A DNA stretch of 64,000 nucleotides from assembly GCF_009792235.1 (NCBI RefSeq), contig NZ_CP046973.1, forward strand, positions 5,022,001 through 5,086,000, read 5' to 3'. Origin of the DNA: Microcystis aeruginosa FD4. GTDB taxonomy: Bacteria > Cyanobacteriota > Cyanobacteriia > Cyanobacteriales > Microcystaceae. Both the position numbers and the translations under genes were made by a program. Of the stretch, positions 16,769 to 23,840 are shown piece by piece. The first letter of the stretch is position 1, and each line of letters opens with the position of its first letter. A model generated the notes under the pieces. It saw only the letters and a program-made list of their open reading frames with translations, was not told the origin of the DNA and did not search any database.

Positions 16769-17327
16769 ATGAGTTTCTATAATGTGACTCACAAGTATAT
16801 TGAGGATAAAGAGTTACGCCGAAAAGGAGGATATCGAGGAATATTGTCTCGTAAAGATTTGAAGTCAGAGATTTCATCGGCTGTTTTTGCGGCGACACCA
16901 CCAGAGGTTCTTAAACCGATTGTGACTTTTAATACCATTTTTCTTTATTCGTAGCAGGCATAACCGGGTGCATCTCCTATTTGTGATTTTTTCTCACTGA
17001 TGGTGAGCAGCAGAAGTTGTTCAAAGAGGGCGAATGCAATTCGCCCCTACAATAATATTATTGCGCCAATGGTAGGGGCGCACTGCGTGCGCCCAAAATG
17101 TCATCTAGATATTTCGACAAAATTGAGATGCACTAGGCATAACCATCTCTGTCATTACTTTTGAAAAATGGTATAAGGGAGTGCATTTGATTTTGGCGGG
17201 GGAGATACTTCAGCCAGAGTTAAATGATCAGTTGCGCTATCAAATTGGGTCAGAGTTGTTTTCGGGATGGCTAAAACACCAAATTGGAGAGATAGAAGAT
17301 CAAACTAATTTTGAGCTAAGTAATTAA
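16769..17327 (+). pseudogene. Hypothetical small membrane protein, split by a MITE and a frameshift
   Basis: ATG at 16769 opens a frame (SFYNVTHKYIEDKELRRKGG...LKPIVTFNTIF) that runs into a stop at 16951. If the 169-bp element at 16966-17134 is removed together with one copy of its AGGCATAACC flank, and one T is added to the T run at about 16938-16942, the reading continues. It then gives a hydrophobic segment (FSLFVAGITISVITF) and a polar tail (EKWYKGVHLILAGEILQPEL... to a TAA at 17327). The intact gene would encode about 125 aa with one membrane span. No family was recognised. Confidence 0.55.
16966..17134. mobile_element. MITE-like element, copy 1, with 10-bp target duplication
   Basis: A 169-bp non-coding element bounded by GTGCATCTC and its inverse GAGATGCAC, and flanked by perfect direct repeats AGGCATAACC (16956-16965 and 17135-17144). 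Internal complementary blocks (GGGCGAATGCAATTCGCCC and a GGGGCGCAC.GCGTGCGCCC palindrome) would fold into hairpins. A second copy lies at about 26288-26453. Confidence 0.8.
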
Positions 17328-17385
17328 GCAGCTTTAAGTTGTTAACTTCAAAATAATGGCAAAAACGTCTTGATCAACCTAGACG

Positions 17386-17455
17386 TAGGTTGAGGCGTTA
17401 CGAAACACCACATTCCTGGTATTGGGTTTCGTAATGCCTAAATCCAACCTATGAA
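17386..17455. repeat. Inverted REP-like hairpin
   Basis: GGCGTTACGAAAC and GTTTCGTAATGCC are near-perfect inverted arms, framed by TAGGTTGA and TCCAACCTA. Related 'aggttgggtt...aacccatcct' hairpins occur at 25766-25830, about 61282-61320 and about 62787-62817. It could act as a transcription barrier after the minus-strand peptide gene. Confidence 0.6.
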
Positions 17456-17462
17456 TTACTAC

Positions 17463-17636
17463 CTAGTTCCTCAGAATATGAGAAATAGCAAGTCCTACCG
17501 CAACTCCAACCCAAAATAACCCACCATTGACTGTACCAAGCGTTTCCGACCCAGTCAAGTCAGTAAGGTAACTCTCAGAATCGGAGAACAAGTCTGCACC
17601 AGCAGGGCGTAACTCAGAAATAGTAATATTAGCCAT
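17463..17636 (-). CDS. Candidate RiPP precursor peptide with Gly-Gly leader
   Basis: A 57-aa peptide. The leader includes ITISELRPAGADLFSDSE, then SYLTDLTGSE and TVNGG. This is an amphipathic acidic leader ending in Gly-Gly, as in cyanobacterial bacteriocin/RiPP precursors. Cleavage after GG (residues 38-39) would release LFWVGVAVGLAISHILRN, an 18-residue hydrophobic core with one Ser, one His and no Cys. A strong Shine-Dalgarno (GAGGAAG) lies 5-6 nt before the ATG. The gene lies downstream of the HopA1/kinase operon on the same strand, separated from it by a terminator, and has its own promoter with the same upstream element. The precursor role is inferred from the leader and the neighbours. 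Confidence 0.75.
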   Translation of the reverse strand: MANITISELRPAGADLFSDSESYLTDLTGSETLGTVNGGLFWVGVAVGLAISHILRN

Positions 17637-17733
17637 TTTTACTTCCTCTTTGGAAAGGTGATAGAACTTACGGAGAGGTAATCAGATTTATGTTCTTCCT
17701 CTTTCTATTTATTGTTGCCCAACTCTCCAACAA

Positions 17734-17785
17734 TGACAATAGGTTAAACAACTTTAAAATTAATCTAAATGACACAATTATGTTT
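17734..17785 (-). promoter_or_regulatory. Predicted promoter and upstream element of the peptide gene
   Basis: Reading the minus strand: a 25-bp element (17785-17761) whose distal part matches the palindrome upstream of the kinase gene (AACATAATTGTGT), then 21 bp, then TTGTCA (17739-17734), then 17 bp, then AACAAT as a weak -10 near 17711-17716. The spacing matches the kinase promoter to within 1 bp. Activity is inferred. Confidence 0.5.
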
Positions 17786-17870
17786 CAATTTTACCGACTA
17801 AACACCGTAACTTTATCTAGATTATGACCGCAAATGCCCATACTCTCGTATCAACGAGCTTTGTTTTTCA

Positions 17871-17895
17871 AGACATAAATAACCCAATTATGTCT
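17871..17895. promoter_or_regulatory. 25-bp palindrome, possible operator
   Basis: Arms AGACATAAAT and AATTATGTCT around the 5-nt spacer AACCC, with one mismatch. It has the same layout and nearly the same spacer as the palindrome at 20413-20437. It lies between the hopA1 terminator and the peptide gene. A T6 run follows on the plus strand, so a terminator reading is also possible. Confidence 0.55.
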
Positions 17896-17935
17896 TTTTT
17901 ATATCTCTCTGCCCAGGGTTCGGGTGGTGGCAGAG

Positions 17936-17966
17936 CAAAAAAATAGCCCCATGACCTAATGAGGCT
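17936..17966 (-). terminator. Terminator of the kinase-HopA1 operon
   Basis: An 8-bp stem (17945-17952 with 17959-17966, one G-U pair), a 6-nt loop, then a T-rich run on the minus strand (17944-17936). It lies 53 nt after the HopA1-family gene and separates that operon from the peptide gene. Confidence 0.8.
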
Positions 17967-18018
17967 AAAATCTACCGATGGGCGGAGCGCTCTTTGATTC
18001 CCAGATAGGCGACTAATA

Positions 18019-19122
18019 TCAGTCTGCCAACTCTAATCCCTGATAAACATCCTCAGAATCAGCATTCAAATAAGGACGCTGCCAATCAATCCCCAACCCA
18101 GAAAACTGCTCAGAAATAGCAGTCATCCGACCCGCCGCAGAATTGTCCTCCTGTTGCCAAGCCATCAATAACCCATTGGCTATAATCTGACAGCGATTCA
18201 TCCCAAAACTCTCCTCACTGCCAAACTTTTTGTCCGGTTCTTCCGCCAACCCCAAACCCGGCGCTAACTCCAGAGTAAACAAAGGTATTTCTGGCTTAAA
18301 AACAGACTGATTTTCTTGATAAACATGAGCCACCACCTGCCTGACCAAATCATAATCTGTTTTGCCAAAATAAAGCACCCCAGCATCATATCGTTGATAA
18401 TCAACCGGATTATATAAAGCCTTAAAACTAAAAGGAATCCCCCTCTCATTTAACCTTTCAGTCAACCCAGTCATCACAGCCACTGCGCCTTCAGGAGTAA
18501 CATTAAAATAGAGCCGCACCATAGCTTGCTCTCTCTGTAAACCGGCATTACCCACCGCCATATAAAAGCCATTTTGTACAAAATTCTTAGGCATCAAAAT
18601 TGACACAACACCCCCCACTGCCGCCGCTTGCTCAGACTCTTGAAGATGCTTTTCCCGTTGGATATGCAGTCGCAAACCGCCCTTAGTCACAGCCAAACTG
18701 CCATCGGTTTCCTCTCTCAAAATTGACCAACCCGAATCAAAATATCCCTTCCCCTTGTTCGCTGCTTCCAACTGTAAATAAAAGTCCATAGCTACGCCAG
18801 CAAAACTATTATTCTCCAAATCTAATTGCTGACCCTTATTCTCAGAACCTAATGCTTGCGATGCTTGCATCGACCCATTATAATAAATGCCATAAAGAAA
18901 ACTCCTCAACTGTAAGCTCATATATTTATCCTGTATTTCCTTCGGTAAAGCCTGAATCCGAGACAACATCTCAGCCGGCATTTCCCAGGGTTGATAGTTA
19001 GGATGACGAATCGAAAAATCAGCGGAAATTTCGAGATTTTCAACAATATCTAACAAAACTTCCTTTAACCGACCTCTAACCTCAGGGGCTAAATGATGGA
19101 ATTGAGAATTAAGTAATGACAT
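18019..19122 (-). CDS. HopA1-family protein, probable RiPP phospho-Ser/Thr lyase
   Basis: A 367-aa protein recognised as the T3SS-effector HopA1-like family used in RiPP pathways. Visible are the YGIYYNGS segment (about residues 73-80), YFDSGWSILREETDGSLAVTKGGLRLHI, the central VRLYFNVTPEGAVAVMTGLTERLNERGIPFSFKALYNP and YDAGVLYF, and a C-terminal FGMNRCQIIANGLL. In thioviridamide-type and class V lanthipeptide clusters a HopA1-family protein works with an APH-like kinase: the kinase phosphorylates Ser/Thr and the HopA1 protein eliminates phosphate to give dehydroamino acids. It starts 24 nt after the kinase stop, in one operon. The lyase role here is inferred from family and neighbour. No signal peptide, so cytoplasmic. 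Confidence 0.78.
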   Translation of the reverse strand: MSLLNSQFHHLAPEVRGRLKEVLLDIVENLEISADFSIRHPNYQPWEMPAEMLSRIQALPKEIQDKYMSLQLRSFLYGIYYNGSMQASQALGSENKGQQLDLENNSFAGVAMDFYLQLEAANKGKGYFDSGWSILREETDGSLAVTKGGLRLHIQREKHLQESEQAAAVGGVVSILMPKNFVQNGFYMAVGNAGLQREQAMVRLYFNVTPEGAVAVMTGLTERLNERGIPFSFKALYNPVDYQRYDAGVLYFGKTDYDLVRQVVAHVYQENQSVFKPEIPLFTLELAPGLGLAEEPDKKFGSEESFGMNRCQIIANGLLMAWQQEDNSAAGRMTAISEQFSGLGIDWQRPYLNADSEDVYQGLELAD

Positions 19123-19146
19123 AATTTTTCAAGATACTCAACGATA

Positions 19147-20316
19147 TTAAACTTGGCCAACAACAGAAGAATTCATCTGATTTAACTGAGTAGCAGTAGC
19201 CCCAAAAATCGTGGGTATTGATGATTCAGGACGACATAACAAAGCCTTGGCTACCTGAAGCATAGCAATTCCAGTATTATTAAAGATTTTTTGATACTGA
19301 ACCATGGCCAAAATTGCAATAATTAAAGAAAAACCGGCCAACTGGACTACTTGCTTTAAGAAATCAGGACGATATTCTAAGATTTCTGGGAAAGTTTCTA
19401 AATAAGCTAAAGTTAACCCACCGATAGATGGCTGCAGTAATTCTAGGGGAGTAGTGGCTAGTCGCAGAGACTCTTCAATACTGAGAGAATTACTAATCAC
19501 CAAGCTACCCAACCAAATTTGTAGATAACTAGAGATCGCCATTCCCAAATCAAAGGCTGGATCTCCCCAATCAGACCTTTCCCAATCAATCAACCGGATC
19601 CCATTGCCATTAATATCTTCCCAGTTTCGATTCAGAAGAATATTATTCAGCTTGATGTCATTGTGAGTCAGACAAACAGGAGAAATAGTTTCACTAGCTC
19701 GATGAACTGCTTCTCCTAAGCTATCATATCGTTGATAAAGTGCAAAAAATTTCAATCCATCCATCGGAGCCATGCCAAAAATTTCAGGACCGATCCTTTC
19801 CAAACTCTCTAATAATAGCGGAGATACTTTCGGTTTTCCAGCAAACTCTTCTTTGATAAAAAATTCCCGATAAATACTCTGATTCCAGGTATCACGGTGA
19901 ATTGTCGCCAAACAACTGCCGATTTGAGTAGCAACCTGAGCCGGAAAGAGATTCTCTTTAGAATAAAACTCTGCTAAATCCTGATAATTATCCAGATAAG
20001 TAGAAACTAAAATTGAGTTATCAGCATCATGGAGCAGTAATTCTGGCAGAAAACTACGCCAATGGTCAATTTCAGGAAAGTTCTCTAGAAATTTGGGGAT
20101 TCGCCATTCCCCAAAAAACTCGCCCACCGTTTCCTTTTCTAAATTAATAAATTGTTCTTGTTTAACCAGTAACTTTCGACCCTCTGGTAAAGTCACTAAT
20201 AAGTTAAAATTTTTAGCCTGAATCTGCTCTACTCCCGGATTTTCTAGAGAGCGATCGCAGATTTTTTTGTCGATTAAATAGTCATAAACATTTTGAGAAC
20301 TTAACACAAATTTCAT
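19147..20316 (-). CDS. APH/choline-kinase-like phosphotransferase, probable RiPP kinase
   Basis: About 389 aa from the ATG at 20316; a TTG six codons earlier (20334) is an alternative start. The protein-kinase-like APH fold shows an N-lobe lysine in KLLVKQEQ, the catalytic loop LTHNDIKLNNILLN (H-N-D...N) and the metal-binding IRLIDWERSDWGDPAFDLG. All key residues are present, so it should be active. The C-terminal part has a hydrophobic helix (LAGFSLIIAILAMVQY) near residue 345. Being paired with a HopA1-family gene, it resembles the dehydratase kinase of thioamitide and class V lanthipeptide systems rather than an antibiotic-resistance enzyme. A near-consensus promoter and a palindrome lie just upstream. 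Confidence 0.78.
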   Translation of the reverse strand: MKFVLSSQNVYDYLIDKKICDRSLENPGVEQIQAKNFNLLVTLPEGRKLLVKQEQFINLEKETVGEFFGEWRIPKFLENFPEIDHWRSFLPELLLHDADNSILVSTYLDNYQDLAEFYSKENLFPAQVATQIGSCLATIHRDTWNQSIYREFFIKEEFAGKPKVSPLLLESLERIGPEIFGMAPMDGLKFFALYQRYDSLGEAVHRASETISPVCLTHNDIKLNNILLNRNWEDINGNGIRLIDWERSDWGDPAFDLGMAISSYLQIWLGSLVISNSLSIEESLRLATTPLELLQPSIGGLTLAYLETFPEILEYRPDFLKQVVQLAGFSLIIAILAMVQYQKIFNNTGIAMLQVAKALLCRPESSIPTIFGATATQLNQMNSSVVGQV

Positions 20317-20363
20317 AATTACAATTATTTTCAAATATTGCTGATCTGTTTTTATTGATTTTA

Positions 20364-20392
20364 ATTATAATTGATGATAGCCTTATTGACAA
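20364..20392 (-). promoter_or_regulatory. Promoter of the kinase-HopA1 operon
   Basis: TTGTCA (20392-20387) and TATAAT (20369-20364) are separated by exactly 17 bp on the minus strand, a near-perfect sigma-70 promoter. The -10 box ends 48 nt before the ATG at 20316. Confidence 0.7.
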
Positions 20393-20412
20393 GCTATTCA
20401 TCTGCATTAAAA

Positions 20413-20437
20413 AGACATAATTAACACAATTATGTCT
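20413..20437. promoter_or_regulatory. Perfect 10-bp-arm palindrome upstream of the kinase promoter
   Basis: Arms AGACATAATT and AATTATGTCT around a 5-nt spacer, 20 bp upstream of the -35 box. That is an activator-like position. The same element recurs at 17871-17895 and, half-conserved, at 17761-17785 before the peptide gene. Confidence 0.65.
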
Positions 20438-20534
20438 AAACTTCAGCTAATCTCGCCAGTCAAGCTACCTGTTAGATTGATTTAGGGCTAATTGCGATCG
20501 CTCCATAGACAAAGAAACCCGGTTTCTTCACAGG

Positions 20535-20832
20535 ACAGTTTCGTTATGATTGGTTTTTAAAAGTACCTTTTGCCGATCGATTATTTATGGCGAGATTTTT
20601 GCATCGATCGATCCCAAAATCAGAAAGAATTGCTTTTTGAGAAGATTTTTTAGCGGCAGATTACGAGGCCGTCCTAGTCACAATTTATACATCTGTGAGT
20701 GAAAAAGCAGTGGAAATTATGCCTGGTAAATTTGCTGAGATTAAGATACCAACTCTTTTAGTATCAGGGGAAAAAGACATGATTATTCCTGCCAAAATGG
20801 GCAAAATGGCGGCGGATTTGAATAATAATATC
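20535..20832 (+). pseudogene. Partial duplicate of the alpha/beta hydrolase gene
   Basis: About 297 bp nearly identical to 16361-16657 of the hydrolase gene. An in-frame TGA replaces TTA in ...AF(L)EDF at about 20637-20639, and there are a few other substitutions. It has no start or end of its own. It stops exactly at the left inverted repeat of the IS1-like element, so the element inserted into it or carried away its 3' part. Confidence 0.85.
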
Positions 20833-21790
20833 GGTAATGATTCGGTAGTAGTGCCGTAGCTCTCTTGCTTACCTGGTATGAATTGTGTAAAATATTTATT
20901 AATAAAAATAATTGGAACCCGCTCAGTCTTTAAACCTCTAGCTTGCTCATGACTTTTCTGATAAATATCTTTTTCTGGCTCCTGTCTGGCTTACTCAAAT
21001 ATCAGTCTGTCACCGAACAAAATACCCCCCCTAGTTCACCTCTATTCCCCTGTCAAGCGTTGTGGTTCTCACCATAGGATCAAGAATGGTTCTATTCATA
21101 AGGGAAAACCCAAACGTCAATGTAAAGAATGTGGTCAACCGTTTGTGATCAATCCCACTAATAAAACCGTCTCTGACGAAACTAAACAATTAATTGACAA
21201 ACTCTTACTCGAACGAATTTCCTGACGAGGAATTGCTAGAGTAACAGGGGTAAGTTGGTCATGTTTACAAAACTATGTCAACAATAAACTGGCGGCTGTC
21301 CCCCGTCAAATAAAGGTTTCGGACAAACCAAAAGGTAAATTGGTTAGAGAATGTGATGAGATGTGGTCTTTTGTTTTTTCTAAGACGATAAAGGTTTATA
21401 TTTGGCGGTTAATTGATAGAAAGACAAGAGAAATTATTGGTTGCTATGCGCGGAGATAGGAGTCGTCAATCAGCCAAAAAACTTTGGGGCCAGTTTACCA
21501 GGCGTTTACCGACAATGTGCGGTTGCTTACACAGACTTTTGGGAGTCCTATAAGACAGTAATTCCTAGTAAACGTCATCGACCGGTCGGAAAAGAAACTG
21601 GTCAAACTAATCCTATTGAAAGATTAAATAATACCTTTCGACAAAGGATTTCTCGGCTGGTGAGAGAGAGTCTATCTTTCTCTAAAAAAATGGAGAATCA
21701 CGTTGGGGAACCCTTTGGTATTTTATCCATGACTACAATGCACAGCAAAGCAAAGGATTAAGCCGCCATCACTACTACCGAATCACCACC
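20833..21790 (+). mobile_element. Decayed IS1-family insertion sequence
   Basis: A 958-bp element with 21-bp terminal inverted repeats (20833-20853 and 21770-21790, 19/21 matching, core TGATTCGGTAGTAGTG). The inside encodes an IS1-family transposase in pieces: a zinc-finger start with CQAL..HHRIKNG and KRQCKECGQPFVINP, a helix-turn-helix part RGIARVTGVSW, a DEMWSFV segment and a C-terminal NPIERLNNTFRQRISRLVR. Stops and frameshifts break it (for example TGA at about 21223 and a shift near 21455), so it cannot move by itself. The flanks show no clear target duplication. Confidence 0.85.
21010..21765 (+). pseudogene. IS1-family transposase remnant
   Basis: Read across at least two frames, the sequence gives the N-terminal zinc finger and HTH of an IS1 InsA-like part, then the DDE domain (DEMWSFVFSK...IWRLIDRKTREIIGCY) and the C-terminal NPIERLNNTFRQRISRLVRESLSFSKKMENH. 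The longest intact piece is the last, 106 codons at 21441-21761. It is inactive as it stands. Confidence 0.8.
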
Positions 21791-21986
21791 GATTAAATTT
21801 AACAAACTTAATATCTGAGCCAGTACCGAGAGTATAAACGGGGGATGTTCCAGTCGTGGCAGGATATCGGGTAAGTTGGGATTAGCAATTCTCGCCGCCA
21901 GCAGCGATCGCTGTTGCCACGAGAGCATAGGGCGTAATTGCCCGAATTTTTAGCCCACAGGGACGAGGCATTTTTTGAGCATTCAT
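21791..21986 (-). pseudogene. Unrecognised gene fragment next to the IS element
   Basis: From ATG at 21986 the minus strand reads about 34 codons (MNAQKMPRPCGLKIRAITPY...) before a stop. An overlapping frame continues with LAARIANPNLPDILPRL and a hydrophobic tail up to the IS edge. It looks like a frameshifted gene start cut by the IS. No family recognised. The rest of the gap to 22465 is non-coding and should contain the long leader of the next gene. Confidence 0.3.
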
Positions 21987-22199
21987 TGCGAGATTTGTCA
22001 AATTATTTAAGAAATGTGAAGGAGCGCAAAGGAAAATTAAAAGAAGGGAAGATATAGATGTTGGGGAGAATACTAAGTGCTAATCTAAGGTTATCCCATC
22101 TATTCCGAGGTTAACCGTCGAACAGGAGAAACAATCACCGGATTCCCTTGCTGGCGGCCAAAATCGGTTTCTTTAAATAAAAGTTAACAGAACTTCGCA

Positions 22200-22465
22200 C
22201 TTCTGTTAAGAGAAGGTTTAGAGAAACTTGTTAGAATAGGGGTAGATAAATCCAGTTGCAAATAGGCGCTCGACCCGATGAATTTTCCGCGCGATCCGAC
22301 AAAAAAAAGAGAACGAGAACACCGACAATATCTAGACTGTGACCTCTAATTAACTTTCACTCAACCGCGCGATCGAGCAGTTTTTTGAGGATTAAATTCC
22401 TAGCATCAACACCCCTTAAAAATAGTTGATGTGGGCAGTCCATAGCAAAATTTTTAGATGGAGTA
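22200..22465 (+). promoter_or_regulatory. Leader region of the ribosome hibernation gene
   Basis: About 260 bp without a reading frame. CATCAACACCCC and a later AGTTGATG are complementary and could form a hairpin about 45-70 nt before the ATG. Long structured leaders are known for light-repressed lrtA transcripts of cyanobacteria. The regulatory role here is inference. Confidence 0.35.
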
Positions 22466-23071
22466 GTGAGTATGAAGCTATTGATTCAGGGCAATAATAT
22501 CGCTGTCACCGAAGCTATTCATGATTATGTGGAACAAAAGCTGGAGAAAGCGGTGAAACATTTTAACGGCATAACCACAAAAGTCGATGTTCACCTCTCC
22601 GTGGAAAAGAATGCACGCATTCCCGATCGCCACAAAGCGGAAGTAACGGTTTATGCTAATGGAACAGTGATTCGCGCTCAAGAGGGAAGCGAAAATTTAT
22701 ACGCGAGTATTGATTTAGTTTCTGATAAAATCGCTCGTCAACTCCGCAAGTATAAAGAAAGACTGGTGGATCATCGCACCCACGCCACCGTTAAAACTAG
22801 CGAGGTGGTGCAAGAGAAACCATTAGATGATAACCTAATTGGTGATCGCACTCCCGAATTGCCTGCGGAAGTGGTGCGGATGAAATACTTTGCCATGCCA
22901 CCGATGACTATTGAGGAAGCACTAACACAATTGCAATTAGTCGATCACGATTTCTATATGTTCTGCAACAAAGACACTAACGAAATCAATGTTATCTATC
23001 AACGCAATCACGGCGGTTTTGGTGTTATTCAACCCCGTCCCGTTAACCTAAATGGCAAAGAATCCCATTAA
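22466..23071 (+). CDS. hpf: Long-form ribosome hibernation promoting factor (light-repressed LrtA type)
   Basis: A 201-aa protein. The N-terminal half (residues 1-100, MKLLIQGNNIAVTEAIHDYVEQKLEKAVKHF) is the S30AE ribosome-binding domain. The C-terminal part (about 135-195, VVRMKYFAMPPMTIEEALTQLQLVDHDFYMFCNKDTNEINVIYQRNHGGFGVI) is the dimerization domain of long HPFs that make 100S ribosomes. In cyanobacteria this gene is called lrtA and its transcript rises in the dark. A hairpin terminator follows. Confidence 0.93.
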   Translation: MSMKLLIQGNNIAVTEAIHDYVEQKLEKAVKHFNGITTKVDVHLSVEKNARIPDRHKAEVTVYANGTVIRAQEGSENLYASIDLVSDKIARQLRKYKERLVDHRTHATVKTSEVVQEKPLDDNLIGDRTPELPAEVVRMKYFAMPPMTIEEALTQLQLVDHDFYMFCNKDTNEINVIYQRNHGGFGVIQPRPVNLNGKESH

Positions 23072-23095
23072 CAGTTAGCGACTACAAATAAAACT

Positions 23096-23122
23096 AAAGA
23101 CTGGAGAATTTCTCCAGTCTTT
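23096..23122. terminator. Bidirectional terminator between hpf and hsp20
   Basis: AAAGACTGGAGAA and TTCTCCAGTCTTT form a perfect 13-bp inverted repeat in the 58-nt gap between two convergent genes. A-rich and T-rich ends let it work on both strands. Confidence 0.85.
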
Positions 23123-23129
23123 CTCTCAT

Positions 23130-23540
23130 CTAACCAAGATTAACTTTAACCACTTTATTTTTTTCTGCCGCCGCTTTCGGGAGGGTGAGATAAAGAATAC
23201 CGTCTTGATAGTTAGCGGTAACTTGGCTATTTTGCACCTCTACTGGCAGGGTAATCAAGCGACTAAATTTACCATAATAAAATTCGCTGTTTTTTACCTC
23301 GGCAGCGCATTCACGTTGCCCATTAATAGCCACCATTTGCTCGCTAACTTCCACATCGATATCTTTAATATCCATACCGGGTAATTCGATTTTTAATTCC
23401 ACGGAATCCTCGTTAACGGAGATTTCCACCGGGGGACGAGACACCAATGAAGTTGTCGGTAATACTTCTTGAAAAAGTTGATCGATTTGACGTTGGACAG
23501 AATTAATTTCCAGGAAGGGAGAATAAAGAGTGAAAGCCAT
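23130..23540 (-). CDS. hspA: Hsp20/alpha-crystallin small heat-shock protein
   Basis: A 136-aa small heat-shock protein. An N-terminal arm (MAFTLYSPFLEINSVQRQIDQLFQE) is followed by the alpha-crystallin domain (about residues 38-130) with VELKIELPGMDIKDIDVEV and the closing DGILYLTLPKAAAEKNK. It forms oligomers that hold unfolding proteins and has been linked to thylakoid protection in cyanobacteria. The family symbol hspA is used by analogy. Confidence 0.92.
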   Translation of the reverse strand: MAFTLYSPFLEINSVQRQIDQLFQEVLPTTSLVSRPPVEISVNEDSVELKIELPGMDIKDIDVEVSEQMVAINGQRECAAEVKNSEFYYGKFSRLITLPVEVQNSQVTANYQDGILYLTLPKAAAEKNKVVKVNLG

Positions 23541-23840
23541 AGTAATAATTTCCTTGAGAGGTTTTCTCTGACTGCGATTATCTCCATAATAAGCAACTAA
23601 CTTGGCTTACACAAGACGGTTTTCAGGAAATAAAAAGTCGCAATAACCGATACAGTTATCAGTTATCAGTTATCAGTTATCAGTGGCAAGTGGGGAAGTG
23701 GGGAAGTGGGGAAGTGGGGTGTGGGAAGTGGGAAGTGGGGTGTGGGGAAGTGGGGTGTGGGGTGATGGGGTGTGGGGTGTGGGGTGTGGGGTGTGGGGTG
23801 TGGGGTGCAAAAAACCGACGGCTGACGGCTAAAATCACTG
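23541..23840. repeat. Heptamer repeats and G-rich tandem array
   Basis: After the hsp20 promoter region, TTATCAG units run at about 23655-23683. Then an array of GTGGGGAA and GTGGGGTG units extends to about 23807. The plus strand is almost pure G/T here and could form G-quadruplexes. Open frames across it are low-complexity artefacts. Confidence 0.85.

Noticed and set aside
19147..20334. Aminoglycoside resistance kinase
   Set aside because: The APH fold is shared by many kinases; the operon with a HopA1-family gene fits a RiPP role better.
20833..21790. Active insertion sequence
   Set aside because: The inverted repeats are good, but the transposase is broken by stops and frameshifts and no clear target duplication remains.
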